Below are positions 9,115 to 16,780 of a stretch of 64,000 bases of DNA, piece by piece; position 1 is the first letter of the stretch; each line of letters begins with the position of its first letter. The stretch spans positions 142,926-206,925 of the forward strand of contig CAJUND010000003.1 of assembly GCA_910587655.1 (NCBI GenBank), in the 5' to 3' direction. This DNA is from an uncultured Agathobacter sp. GTDB taxonomy: Bacteria; Bacillota; Clostridia; Lachnospirales; Lachnospiraceae. The position numbers and the translations under genes were made by a program. The notes below the pieces were generated by a model. It ran no database searches. It saw only the letters and a list, made by a program, of their open reading frames with translations, and was not told where the DNA came from.

Positions 9115-10008
9115 TTATTTCATTTTACGAATAGCCAGACCAATTCCGGCAATCGCCAGTATTCCGGCAATCGGAAGTACTGGTAAATCTTCTCCGGTCT
9201 TAGGAGACTTCACATACTTCGTTGTCTTTGGAGCATTACCCGTTCCGGTACCGCCGGATGAAGAGCTGCCTGATGACTTACTGTCTGACCTGCCGTCTTC
9301 GTATCCGTCCGCATAACCATCGTCATAATCACCGTTATTAGAATCCGGATAATTTACCGTCACATTCTGTTCAACATTCACCGGATTATTCTGGTTGTTG
9401 TTCTGATTGTTATTCTGGTTATTGTTGTTATTATTGGTCTGCGTATCCCCCGTGGTGTTATTGCTGTTCGTACTGTTATTCGTCTGTGAACCGCTGCCCG
9501 AAGGATTCGTGGTAACCGGAACACTGACACCATTATTGTACTTTACTACAGCAATCGGGGAAAGCGAATACAGCGTAACTGTCACCTGTCCGTCCGTAAC
9601 ACTGCTCGGACGCAACACCTCCCAGCCTCTGGATGTCTGGTGCAGAACATAAACATTATCCCCGCGTCTGATTCCAGGCACTGACAGGGTAACTGTAATG
9701 CCCTTGGAAAGATCCGCATCTTTTTCCACTGATAAATCAGTCATTGCCAGAACATCTGCTGAAGAATTAATGTTGCTTGCAACTTTCTGCGCATCTGAAA
9801 CCTGCGTTGTTGTCGGTACATTCTTCGCAGGCGTAAGCTGCATGTTATTGGATGTCTTTACAGATACACCGGTAACATTCTTATTTAACTGCTCCGCCTT
9901 CTGCCTCAGGGCATCGTCACCAGTCGGGGAACCTGCTGCAAAAACTGTGGTTCCCATCAGTGCAGCCAGCAGAAGCGCTGTAATTACTCCAGTAAAAAAC
10001 TTCTTCAC
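9115..10008 (-). CDS. SPKTG-anchored surface protein
   Basis: This is an exported wall protein. It starts with GTG (10008) behind GGGAGGTGG. A signal peptide ends near AGTTVFAA (residues ~20-26). Residues 30-155 are a beta-rich domain of unknown family with a tract ending LYSLSPIAVVKYNNG. An Asn/Gln-rich low-complexity stalk follows (~165-215), then an acidic Tyr-Asp segment (YPDSNNGDYDDGYADGYEDG) and a Ser/Gly linker. The sorting signal is SPKTG at 268-272, followed by a hydrophobic helix and RKMK. SPKTG matches known class B sortase substrates in C. difficile, and the next gene down is a class B sortase. The ligand is unknown. Confidence 0.82.
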   Translation of the reverse strand: MKKFFTGVITALLLAALMGTTVFAAGSPTGDDALRQKAEQLNKNVTGVSVKTSNNMQLTPAKNVPTTTQVSDAQKVASNINSSADVLAMTDLSVEKDADLSKGITVTLSVPGIRRGDNVYVLHQTSRGWEVLRPSSVTDGQVTVTLYSLSPIAVVKYNNGVSVPVTTNPSGSGSQTNNSTNSNNTTGDTQTNNNNNNQNNNQNNNQNNPVNVEQNVTVNYPDSNNGDYDDGYADGYEDGRSDSKSSGSSSSGGTGTGNAPKTTKYVKSPKTGEDLPVLPIAGILAIAGIGLAIRKMK

Positions 10009-10072
10009 TTTTCCACCTCCCTTCCTTTTTGCAGGATGACCTGCCGTAATTCCCCGAAGGGAAAATCATATA

Positions 10073-10216
10073 GCTGTCTATCATTAAGTGCGCGCGCACT
10101 GGATACCATATGTAATATCCTCCGCAAGGAGGATATTGCCTGCGCACATCCTTCTGCGAAGCAGAACTCCCATGGATGTGCTCCTTATGTAATTTCCTCC
10201 GTAAGGAGGATATTGC
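10073..10216. repeat. Structured palindromic repeat, copy B
   Basis: It lies between the LCP gene and the surface-protein gene. It holds a 14-bp perfect palindrome AGTGCGCGCGCACT (10087-10100) and a perfect 10-bp hairpin AATATCCTCC-GCAA-GGAGGATATT in two arms (10114-10137). A nested hairpin follows: outer GCACATCC/GGATGTGC (10144-10151 with 10174-10181), inner TTCTGC/GCAGAA, and side strand CTCCCAT. A third hairpin is at 10191-10214. Same orientation as copy A. Confidence 0.78.
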
Positions 10217-10221
10217 AAAAC

Positions 10222-11385
10222 CTACCGGACTTCCTCATAAAATATTTCCATAATCAGTTCCTGCAGCTCATCTTCATCCACATGGTATTCCTCAAACCGT
10301 TTACCATCGACCGGCTTGCCCATTCTGGTCTTACCCGGAACCGTAAACATATCCTCATCCTGAAAATCATATTCCATCAGCTCAGTAATCAGATTTGTAA
10401 AATCAACACTGGTTACAAGGTAATCTGAGATGGAATTATAAATACCAAGTGCCTTAGAGGAATTTCCTCCTGCCGCGGATTTCAGCTTTTTCATGTAAGC
10501 GAGGATATACTGCTCTTCCCTGCGCAGACGGTCGGATGCACTGTCAAACTCATCCGTATCCCTTCCCCGGAGATAATAATACGCTTCCGCGCCGTTTAAG
10601 TTTACAACATCGCCCTTGCGCAGACTGACGTCCTGTCCGGGATATTCAATATCCTGCATAACCTCCAGTTTCACACCGCCAATTTCATCATTCATCTTCG
10701 GGATTCCCCCCATATTCATGGCAAGGTATCCGCTGACCGGTATATTTCCAAACATGCCTGAAACTGCGTCAACACTGCGGGTACAGCTTAACCGCTTGCC
10801 ATCCCCAAACGCATGCTGTAAGCAGATCTGGGTGTAAAATTCACCAAGGTCGTTTCCCTTCGGGTCACAAAGCTGAATATTTGCCATGCTGTTCCGGTTT
10901 ATGGAAATGACCTTAAGCGTCTGCTTTTTTGTATCCGTCACAAGTAAAAACATGGCGTCTGACTGACCGCCCTTTGTATAATTTTTTACCGGGGCAACCG
11001 GATCATCATTATCCACTCCCATCATAAGGTATGTACGGATATTTTTGTTGTATTCATATTTTTTTCCCTGGAAAGAAACGGTTCCCTCCTGCCACTTCTC
11101 CACACCCCGGGATTCAGATGTCACTTCACTGGCAGCTTCCTCCGGTCCGTGCTCTGTATCCTCTGTTAAAAGCTGCTCCGTACTCTCCTGTGTTTCCTGC
11201 CGGATTTCCCCTTTCAGCTGCTGGTTCGGCTTTGGCGCTTCAGCTTCCTCATATGTCTGGTGCGAATTCTGTGCCATTGTCTTTGCACCCGCCACAAGCA
11301 CAAGTACAAGCACAACCGTCATAACACCGGACAGAAAATACAGTGCCTTATGAAGCTTTTCTGATGGTTCATGCATTTTTTTCAT
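10222..11385 (-). CDS. LytR-CpsA-Psr (LCP) family protein
   Basis: This is a membrane-attached phosphotransferase that links lipid-carried glycopolymers (capsule or teichoic acid type) to peptidoglycan. It has an N-terminal helix at ~13-33, an acidic linker to ~100, then the LCP domain: YLMMGVDNDD, GQSDAMFLLVTD, VISINRNSM with the catalytic-type Arg, GGVKLEVMQDI and YYYLRGRDTDEFDSASDRLRR with the Arg residues that hold the polyprenyl phosphate. Length is 387 aa with AGGAGG upstream. It follows the cpsD homologue by 30 bp, the usual setting of LCP proteins in capsule loci. Confidence 0.87.
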   Translation of the reverse strand: MKKMHEPSEKLHKALYFLSGVMTVVLVLVLVAGAKTMAQNSHQTYEEAEAPKPNQQLKGEIRQETQESTEQLLTEDTEHGPEEAASEVTSESRGVEKWQEGTVSFQGKKYEYNKNIRTYLMMGVDNDDPVAPVKNYTKGGQSDAMFLLVTDTKKQTLKVISINRNSMANIQLCDPKGNDLGEFYTQICLQHAFGDGKRLSCTRSVDAVSGMFGNIPVSGYLAMNMGGIPKMNDEIGGVKLEVMQDIEYPGQDVSLRKGDVVNLNGAEAYYYLRGRDTDEFDSASDRLRREEQYILAYMKKLKSAAGGNSSKALGIYNSISDYLVTSVDFTNLITELMEYDFQDEDMFTVPGKTRMGKPVDGKRFEEYHVDEDELQELIMEIFYEEVR

Positions 11386-11415
11386 ATGCCTTTCCTCCTG
11401 ATAAATTTGGTTCTT

Positions 11416-12108
11416 CTAATACTCCCCGTAATAACCGCCGTAATACCCCTTGTCATAGCTTGACTTCTTCATCTTTACCTTATTTAACACAGCGCCAAGC
11501 ACACGCACACCAGAAGCTTCCAGCTGTTTCTTCACCGTCTGGATCAGGCGTCCGCTCGCCATTCCCTGTGCAATCACAAGAATCGCACCGTCACAGTGCT
11601 TGGCAATCACTGCTGCATCAATTGCTGCGCCAATCGGTGCACAGTCCAGAAGGACATAATTAAAATGTTCACTTCCAAATTTCAGCAGATGCTCAAAATA
11701 CTGCTTTTCCAGAATCTCTGTCGGATTTGGTACGGACGGTCCCGCAAAAATCATAAACATCCCCGGAACCTCGGTTCCATACAGCACTTCCTCCAGCCGT
11801 TTCTGTCCCGACAGAAAATGGGACAGACCATATATTTCCCTGCCTTCTGAATCAGCTGCACGAAGCCGTCCCACATAGACGGATTTACGCATATCGGTAT
11901 CAATTAAAAGCACCCGTTTGCCGGATTCCGACAGCGACCGCGCCAAATCAAGCGTCACCGTGCTCTTTCCTTCATTCGGTACTGCCGAGGTCACCACAAC
12001 CGTCCGGATATCGTCCCCGCAGAACTGAATATTCGTCTTAAGCGCACGCAGGGATTCTTTCATGGCATAATCCTGTTTTTTTAGATTTCCAAATGTTACT
12101 GTCTTCAT
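11416..12108 (-). CDS. CpsD/CapB-type bacterial tyrosine kinase
   Basis: This cytoplasmic BY-kinase is activated by the adjacent Wzz-like membrane protein and controls polysaccharide chain length and export. Walker A is VPNEGKSTV, Walker A' is VLLIDTDMRKS and Walker B is YVLLDCAPIG. The C-terminus carries the tyrosine cluster YDKGYYGGYYGEY, the autophosphorylation tail of this family. At 230 aa the size is standard. The start overlaps the Wzz stop by 4 bp (ATGA), as expected for the two halves of this split kinase. The CpsB-type phosphatase that should reverse its tail phosphorylation is encoded two genes upstream. Confidence 0.9.
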   Translation of the reverse strand: MKTVTFGNLKKQDYAMKESLRALKTNIQFCGDDIRTVVVTSAVPNEGKSTVTLDLARSLSESGKRVLLIDTDMRKSVYVGRLRAADSEGREIYGLSHFLSGQKRLEEVLYGTEVPGMFMIFAGPSVPNPTEILEKQYFEHLLKFGSEHFNYVLLDCAPIGAAIDAAVIAKHCDGAILVIAQGMASGRLIQTVKKQLEASGVRVLGAVLNKVKMKKSSYDKGYYGGYYGEY

Positions 12109-12857
12109 ACTTTTTTCTTTTTCCCTGATTTCTTTGCCTTCCTGCTTTTTTTGGAATCACCGTCATACTCTGATTCCTCCAGAGGCAGCGTCCCAAGAAC
12201 ATTCAGTCCAAGCTTGCGCTCCACATCCTCCGCATTTGTAATCGTATCATTAAACAGATAAGAAACCACAACGATCATGGTTGCAAAAAATGCCCCCAGC
12301 ACAGCTCCGATTACCGTGTTTTTGACTGTGCTCGGACTGACAGGCTTTCCGTCAGAATAGCCCCACTGGATAGTGCTCGGCGGATCCTGGTCCATCTTTT
12401 CCGCAATAAATGCAGCTCCGACTTTTGCTATATCATCTGCAATCTGCTTTGCCATTTCAGGGCTTGCATCCCTCACCGTAATTTCAAGAATACGGGAATT
12501 GGCAGGATTGTTAAGTGACACTTTCTTTTTCAGTGATTCGTAGTCATCCTCCAGCCCCAGGTTTTCAATCACCTGCTCCAGTACCGGACGGCCTTCCACA
12601 ACAACCATATAATCATTTGTCAGGCTGGTTCCGGTCTGCACGTCAGCAAGGCTGGTAATGGACGTGCTTTTTGAAAGCACATACAGCTGGGCTGTAGACT
12701 CATACTGCGGCACCATCAGAAATTCGCTGACCGCATATGCAATTCCCGCACCCAGAAGAAGTGCAAGGAAAATCAGCTTCCAGAATGCCAGAATTTCCAT
12801 AAACAGGTCTTTTAAGTCAATCTCTATCTCATTGTCAAACTCTGGACCGTTATTCAT
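12105..12857 (-). CDS. Wzz/CapA-type chain-length determinant, kinase activator
   Basis: This polysaccharide co-polymerase sits in the membrane with two helices (residues ~28-50 and ~180-205) around an extracellular loop. Its C-terminal cytoplasmic tail activates the CpsD kinase. It starts with EIDLKDLFMEILAFWKLI, typical of the family, and has the proline motif near the second helix (GKPVSPSTVKN). The tail is strongly basic (RKAKKSGKKKKV). The ribosome site is AGGAGA. It lies 32 bp downstream of the cpsB homologue. Confidence 0.88.
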   Translation of the reverse strand: MNNGPEFDNEIEIDLKDLFMEILAFWKLIFLALLLGAGIAYAVSEFLMVPQYESTAQLYVLSKSTSITSLADVQTGTSLTNDYMVVVEGRPVLEQVIENLGLEDDYESLKKKVSLNNPANSRILEITVRDASPEMAKQIADDIAKVGAAFIAEKMDQDPPSTIQWGYSDGKPVSPSTVKNTVIGAVLGAFFATMIVVVSYLFNDTITNAEDVERKLGLNVLGTLPLEESEYDGDSKKSRKAKKSGKKKKV

Positions 12858-12889
12858 TGGTATCTCCTAGTTTTAAATATATTCGCGTT

Positions 12890-13609
12890 TTACTGCATTA
12901 CACCGTTTAATACTTTATACGGCATGTCATACATCAATTCATCCGCATATTCCCTGCCATACTTTTTTTCCAGCAGTGCATAACACCTGTCCATGTGGCA
13001 GGCACGCTTTACCGTTCCGTGGCTGTCTGACGCAATGACATCCACATATCCCGCCTTTAACATTTTTTTGCAGAAACGCCTGGCTGCCGTTCCTTCCATT
13101 CCTAGTACCGCATCAGCATTTATCTGTATCCACGCCCCCAGGCTTTTCAGCCGGTCTGCATTCTCCATGTCCGCGGTGATAGCGGCACACCGTTCTATAT
13201 GTGCTATAATCGGAACAAACCCGTGAAAAATTAACTCCTGCGCCATCTGGTAAATGTAGGAATACTCCGCATCATGCGAAAATTCCGCAAGCACATACCT
13301 TGTCCCTGCAAGTGTCAGGCAGCGTCCGCCCTCCAGCGCTTCCACCATATGGCTGTTCACATGGTACTCCGTCCCCAGCGCCAGGGTGATTCCCAGTTCC
13401 ATGGCATACGGCTGCAGCAGGGCAAAATTTTCTTCTATCAGCTCTTTGGGATAGGAAAACATGCCGTGCCGGTAATGGGGCGTTAAAATGATTCCCGTTA
13501 TCCCCTGCCTGTGCGCCTCCTGTAACATGGCTTCAGACTCTTCAATTGTTTTTGCGCCGTCGTCTACTCCGCAGAGCAGATGGCAGTGGATATCGATGAT
13601 GTTATACAT
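12890..13609 (-). CDS. CpsB/CapC-type PHP tyrosine phosphatase
   Basis: This manganese-dependent phosphatase dephosphorylates the CpsD tail. The start at MYNIIDIHCHLL (13609) is set by the family's N-terminal DIHCHLLCGVDDG metal motif; the 37 in-frame codons upstream do not look coding. Other metal and active-site segments are TPHYRHG, LALGTEYHVN, PIIAHIERC and VIASDSHGT. Length is 239 aa. The start codon has no Shine-Dalgarno sequence and lies where transcription from the promoter at 13617-13645 should begin, so the message may be leaderless. It heads the capsule-control operon. Confidence 0.87.
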   Translation of the reverse strand: MYNIIDIHCHLLCGVDDGAKTIEESEAMLQEAHRQGITGIILTPHYRHGMFSYPKELIEENFALLQPYAMELGITLALGTEYHVNSHMVEALEGGRCLTLAGTRYVLAEFSHDAEYSYIYQMAQELIFHGFVPIIAHIERCAAITADMENADRLKSLGAWIQINADAVLGMEGTAARRFCKKMLKAGYVDVIASDSHGTVKRACHMDRCYALLEKKYGREYADELMYDMPYKVLNGVMQ

Positions 13610-13616
13610 AACTTTT

Positions 13617-13645
13617 ATTATACTATATCTGCGGTATTTTCGCAA
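13617..13645 (-). promoter_or_regulatory. Promoter of the capsule-control operon
   Basis: TTGCGA (13640-13645) and TATAAT (13617-13622) are 17 bp apart on the minus strand. The predicted first base falls on or next to the ATG at 13609. Confidence 0.6.
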
Positions 13646-13660
13646 ATTTTTATTAAGCAC

Positions 13661-13689
13661 TTGAATGCACCATTGCATTATGATATACT
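13661..13689 (+). promoter_or_regulatory. Promoter of the antitoxin-like RNA
   Basis: TTGAAT (13661-13666) and TATACT (13684-13689) are 17 bp apart. It is divergent from the capsule promoter, with only 15 bp between the two -35 boxes. Confidence 0.6.
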
Positions 13690-13696
13690 TTGTATA

Positions 13697-13795
13697 TAAA
13701 AAGGAGCAACCGCCCAGCAAAGTGGTTAACCTCCCGAAAATAGCTTAAAATAAGCCCACCGTTTGGTCAAAATTGCAAGGTGGGTTTATTTTTTT
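13697..13795 (+). ncRNA. Predicted antisense antitoxin RNA
   Basis: A ~99-nt transcript is predicted from the promoter at 13661-13689 to a terminator whose stem is AAGCCCACC/GGTGGGTTT (13752-13760 with 13779-13787). Its 5' part folds as a hairpin in which GGAG-CAACC pairs with GGTT-CTCC around GCCCAGCAAAGT. It converges on, and overlaps the 3' end of, the 33-codon toxin gene on the other strand, sharing the two-way terminator. This layout is that of par/fst-like type I antitoxins. A related RNA lies at 20933-21025 (minus). Confidence 0.65.
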
Positions 13796-13887
13796 CGCTT
13801 GTTATCCCTATTGTCTATATAGGCAAGCAATGCAATGAGAAATGTACCACCCAGAAATAACAGGCTCAATACATCATATATACTCAT
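13786..13887 (-). CDS. 33-aa holin-like membrane peptide, type I toxin candidate
   Basis: The peptide starts MSIYDVLSLLFLGGTFL, continues as one hydrophobic helix to about residue 24, and ends in the charged tail NRDNKRKK. This is the pattern of the small putative holin-like toxins of Firmicutes (Pfam Hol_Tox), which damage the membrane when overproduced. AAGGTGG lies eight bases before the ATG. The stop codon sits within the T run of the antitoxin terminator, so the two RNAs overlap tail to tail. It is in the 358-bp gap between cpsB and nadE and is short enough to be missed by gene finders. Toxicity is inferred. Confidence 0.7.
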   Translation of the reverse strand: MSIYDVLSLLFLGGTFLIALLAYIDNRDNKRKK

Positions 13888-13906
13888 ATACACCACCTTG
13901 TAATGC

Positions 13907-13954
13907 GGTTGTCCATAAGGCATATTTTATCATATCCCTTATGCCAGGACAACC
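13907..13954. repeat. 48-bp inverted repeat over the toxin promoter region
   Basis: GGTTGTCC (13907-13914) pairs with GGACAACC (13947-13954), with ATAAGG/CCTTAT inside. The likely toxin promoter (TTGTCC, 17 bp, TAAAAT on the minus strand) lies in it. It could be an operator, or a 5' hairpin in the toxin message. There is no T run after it, so it is not a good nadE terminator. Confidence 0.5.
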
Positions 13955-13967
13955 TTCAATTCTTATT

Positions 13968-15875
13968 TTATAATTTATCCAGCTCCTCCATCCACAGCGA
14001 CGCACACGCATCACTCGGCATACGCAAATCCCCGCGCGGAGAAACTGCAACAGAACCGACCTTAGGTCCGTCCGGCAGGCAGGAACGTTTGAACTGCTGC
14101 GCAAAAAAGCGGCGGCAGAAGGTTTTCAGCCACTGCAGGATGACCTCATCCTCATAGCTTTCCCCAAAGGCGCATTTTGCCAGCCGGAAAATCTTTGCCG
14201 GTGTAAATCCAAAACGCAGCATATAATAAAGAAAGAAATCATGCAGCTCATACGGGCCTACCAGATCCTCCGTCTTCTGTGAAATCTTCCCCTCTTCCGG
14301 CGGCAAAAGCTCCGGTGATACCGGCGTATCCAGAACATCAGACAAAGTTTGGGAAAGAATGTCGTCCCCGCAGGTTTCCGCAAAATATCGCACCAGATGG
14401 CGGACCAGCGTTTTCGGCACGGAAGCATTCACCGCATACATGGACATATGGTCGCCGTTGTAGGTCGCCCATCCAAGTGCAAGCTCAGACAAATCCCCTG
14501 TTCCGACCACCAGTCCGCCCTTTTTGTTGGCAATATCCATCAGAATCTGCGTCCGCTCCCTTGCCTGTCCGTTTTCATAGGTAACATCACGCAGCGCAGG
14601 ATCCTGCCCGATATCTGCAAAATGCACGTCCACCGCATGTTTAATGTCAACTTCCACAAACTCCGCACCCAGCTGCCCGATCAACTTTACGGCATTATCA
14701 TAGGTGCGGTCCGTTGTGCCAAACCCCGGCATTGTCACAGCCGTAATCCTACTTCGTTCCCATCCAAGCAGGTCAAACGCCTTAACCACCACAAGCAGCG
14801 CCAGTGTGGAATCCAGTCCGCCGGAAATTCCAAGCACCACGCACCTGCTGTTCGTATGCTCCAGACGTTTTTTCAGTCCCATCGCCTGAATCATCAGAAT
14901 TTCATCGCAGCGTTTGTCACGGTCCGCCCTGTTTCCCGGAACGAACGGCGTACTGTCCACCTGCCGCGTGAGCGCCGTTTCCTCCACCTTAAGGGAAAAT
15001 TCAACCACCTCATGGTCCTCGTCCGTAAGGAAGGTACTCATCCTGCGGCGTTCCTCCACCAGCCGTTCCACATCAATTTCCCCGCAGGTAATCCCGTACC
15101 CGAACCGCCCGGACTCTGCAATCAGGCGACCGTTTTCCGCAATCAGGTTATGACCGGAAAACACCAGGTCCTGCGTGGACTCGCCCTCCCCCGCAGAAGC
15201 ATAAATATAAGCGCCAACCAGACGCGCAGACTGTCCGCAAACCAGATTCTTCCGGTACGTATCCTTTCCGGTAATCTCATTGGATGCCGAAAGATTAACA
15301 ATCACATCCGCCCCTGACATCGCATGTCCAATGCTTGGCGGATTGGGTGTCCATAAATCCTCGCAGATTTCCACACCAATACAGAGCTTCGGAAGCTCCC
15401 TGCAGGTAAACAGCAGATTCGGTCCGGCTTCCACCTCACTTCCGTCAGGAAGAACCACTCTGGCGCATAACTCCTTACCGCTGGCAAAATGCCTTGCTTC
15501 ATAAAATTCGTTGTAATTCGGAATATAGCTTTTCGGCACCATGCCAAGCACCTGCCCGCGGGAAAATACGGCTGCCATGTTATAAAGCTTGCCGTTTACC
15601 TCATACGGAATCCCCACAAAAAAAATGGCGTCCAGGTCCTCACTTTCTGCCGCCAGTTTCATCAGTTCTTCCCGCGCACCGGCAAGCAGCGTCTCCTGCA
15701 GAAACAAATCCTGGCAGGTATATCCTGTCAGACACAGCTCCGGAAACACGACCAGTTTTGCCCCCTCATCCACTGCCTTATGCATCAGCTCCCTTATCAC
15801 CTGTCCGTTATATGTGGTGTCCGCCACCCTGATCTTTGGTGTAACTGCCGCTGTTTTTACAAATCCCTGTCTCAC
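13968..15875 (-). CDS. nadE: Glutamine-hydrolysing NAD+ synthetase
   Basis: This enzyme amidates nicotinic acid adenine dinucleotide to NAD+ using glutamine and ATP. The N-terminal ~270 residues are a nitrilase-fold glutaminase: VVFPELCLTGY with Glu, a Lys near MVPKSYIPN and the nucleophile Cys in CIGVEICEDLW. The synthetase half has the pyrophosphatase loop SGGLDSTLAL and GTGDLSELALGW. It is 635 aa, the length of the bacterial two-domain form. It starts with GTG at 15875, overlapping the hslO stop by 4 bp (GTGA), with AAAGGAG upstream. It is the last gene of a three-gene operon. Confidence 0.93.
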   Translation of the reverse strand: MRQGFVKTAAVTPKIRVADTTYNGQVIRELMHKAVDEGAKLVVFPELCLTGYTCQDLFLQETLLAGAREELMKLAAESEDLDAIFFVGIPYEVNGKLYNMAAVFSRGQVLGMVPKSYIPNYNEFYEARHFASGKELCARVVLPDGSEVEAGPNLLFTCRELPKLCIGVEICEDLWTPNPPSIGHAMSGADVIVNLSASNEITGKDTYRKNLVCGQSARLVGAYIYASAGEGESTQDLVFSGHNLIAENGRLIAESGRFGYGITCGEIDVERLVEERRRMSTFLTDEDHEVVEFSLKVEETALTRQVDSTPFVPGNRADRDKRCDEILMIQAMGLKKRLEHTNSRCVVLGISGGLDSTLALLVVVKAFDLLGWERSRITAVTMPGFGTTDRTYDNAVKLIGQLGAEFVEVDIKHAVDVHFADIGQDPALRDVTYENGQARERTQILMDIANKKGGLVVGTGDLSELALGWATYNGDHMSMYAVNASVPKTLVRHLVRYFAETCGDDILSQTLSDVLDTPVSPELLPPEEGKISQKTEDLVGPYELHDFFLYYMLRFGFTPAKIFRLAKCAFGESYEDEVILQWLKTFCRRFFAQQFKRSCLPDGPKVGSVAVSPRGDLRMPSDACASLWMEELDKL

Positions 15876-16744
15876 TCTGAAAGCTCCTTTAACTCGTCTA
15901 TTTCAAATGTATATGCCTGATTACAGAACTGGCACCTGACTTCAATACTTTCCCCGTCATTAATCATGGAATCCAGATCCTTTTTACTAATAGTTGCAAG
16001 CGCTCTTTTTACCCGGTCCTTGGAACAGTCACAGAGGAATGCCACCGGCTCCGGCTCATACACGGTCATGCCAAAACCACCGAGAATTTCTTCTAAAATC
16101 TGCTCCGGCGAAAGACCCTTATCCAGCATCATGGTTACCGAATCAATTTCCTGGATTCTTTTTTCCAGACTTTCAATCACCTCGTCCTTTGCGTCCGGCA
16201 TTAGCTGGATGATAAATCCGCCCGCCTGTTTCACCGTGTTATCCCGGTTCATTAATACTCCCAGTCCGACAGCAGACGGCACCTGCTCGGAAACAGCAAA
16301 ATAATAGGTCAGATCCTCTGCAATTTCCCCGGTCTGCAGCTCGCACTGTCCCACATACGGTTCCTTTAAACCGAGGTCCTTGATTACGCTTAAAATACCA
16401 AGGTCCAGCGCCCCGCCGACATTCAGGTGTCCCTGTGCATTTGGCGGCAGGTCCACAACCGGATTCATGGCAAATCCCTTTACATTCCCGCGGGAGTCCG
16501 CTGTGACGGTCAGTCCTTTTGCGGGACCGCTGCACTGGATCTGCAGGGTCAGGATATCCTTTTCCCCTTTCAGCATACTTCCCATCATTGCCCCTGCTGA
16601 CAGCAGCCGCCCCAGCGCCGCTGTCATAACCGGGGAAGTATTGTGCGCATTACGCGCAGTTTCCACCATATCCCTTGAGGTTACTGCAAACGCACGGATT
16701 GCATTGTCCGCTGCAACTGCCCTTATCATATAATCGTTTTTCAT
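15872..16744 (-). CDS. hslO: Redox-regulated chaperone Hsp33
   Basis: This cytoplasmic holdase is switched on by oxidation of a zinc-bound cysteine centre. The start at MKNDYMIRA (16744) has AGGAGCAGG upstream; 11 in-frame codons further up are discarded. The N-terminal domain shows HNTSPVMTAALGRLLSAG and MGSMLKGEKD. The C-terminal zinc ligands are CDC and CQFC about 30 residues apart. Length is 290 aa, typical. It lies between a SAM methyltransferase gene and nadE, with 36 bp to the former and a 4-bp overlap with the latter. Confidence 0.93.
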   Translation of the reverse strand: MKNDYMIRAVAADNAIRAFAVTSRDMVETARNAHNTSPVMTAALGRLLSAGAMMGSMLKGEKDILTLQIQCSGPAKGLTVTADSRGNVKGFAMNPVVDLPPNAQGHLNVGGALDLGILSVIKDLGLKEPYVGQCELQTGEIAEDLTYYFAVSEQVPSAVGLGVLMNRDNTVKQAGGFIIQLMPDAKDEVIESLEKRIQEIDSVTMMLDKGLSPEQILEEILGGFGMTVYEPEPVAFLCDCSKDRVKRALATISKKDLDSMINDGESIEVRCQFCNQAYTFEIDELKELSE

Positions 16745-16780
16745 TTTCCTGCTCCTTCCTCGTAAACATCCGTCCATTCC

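Noticed and set aside
9380..9480. Low-complexity stretch that could be a microsatellite
   Set aside because: It is the Asn/Gln-rich stalk of the surface protein; the repeat is imperfect and coding.
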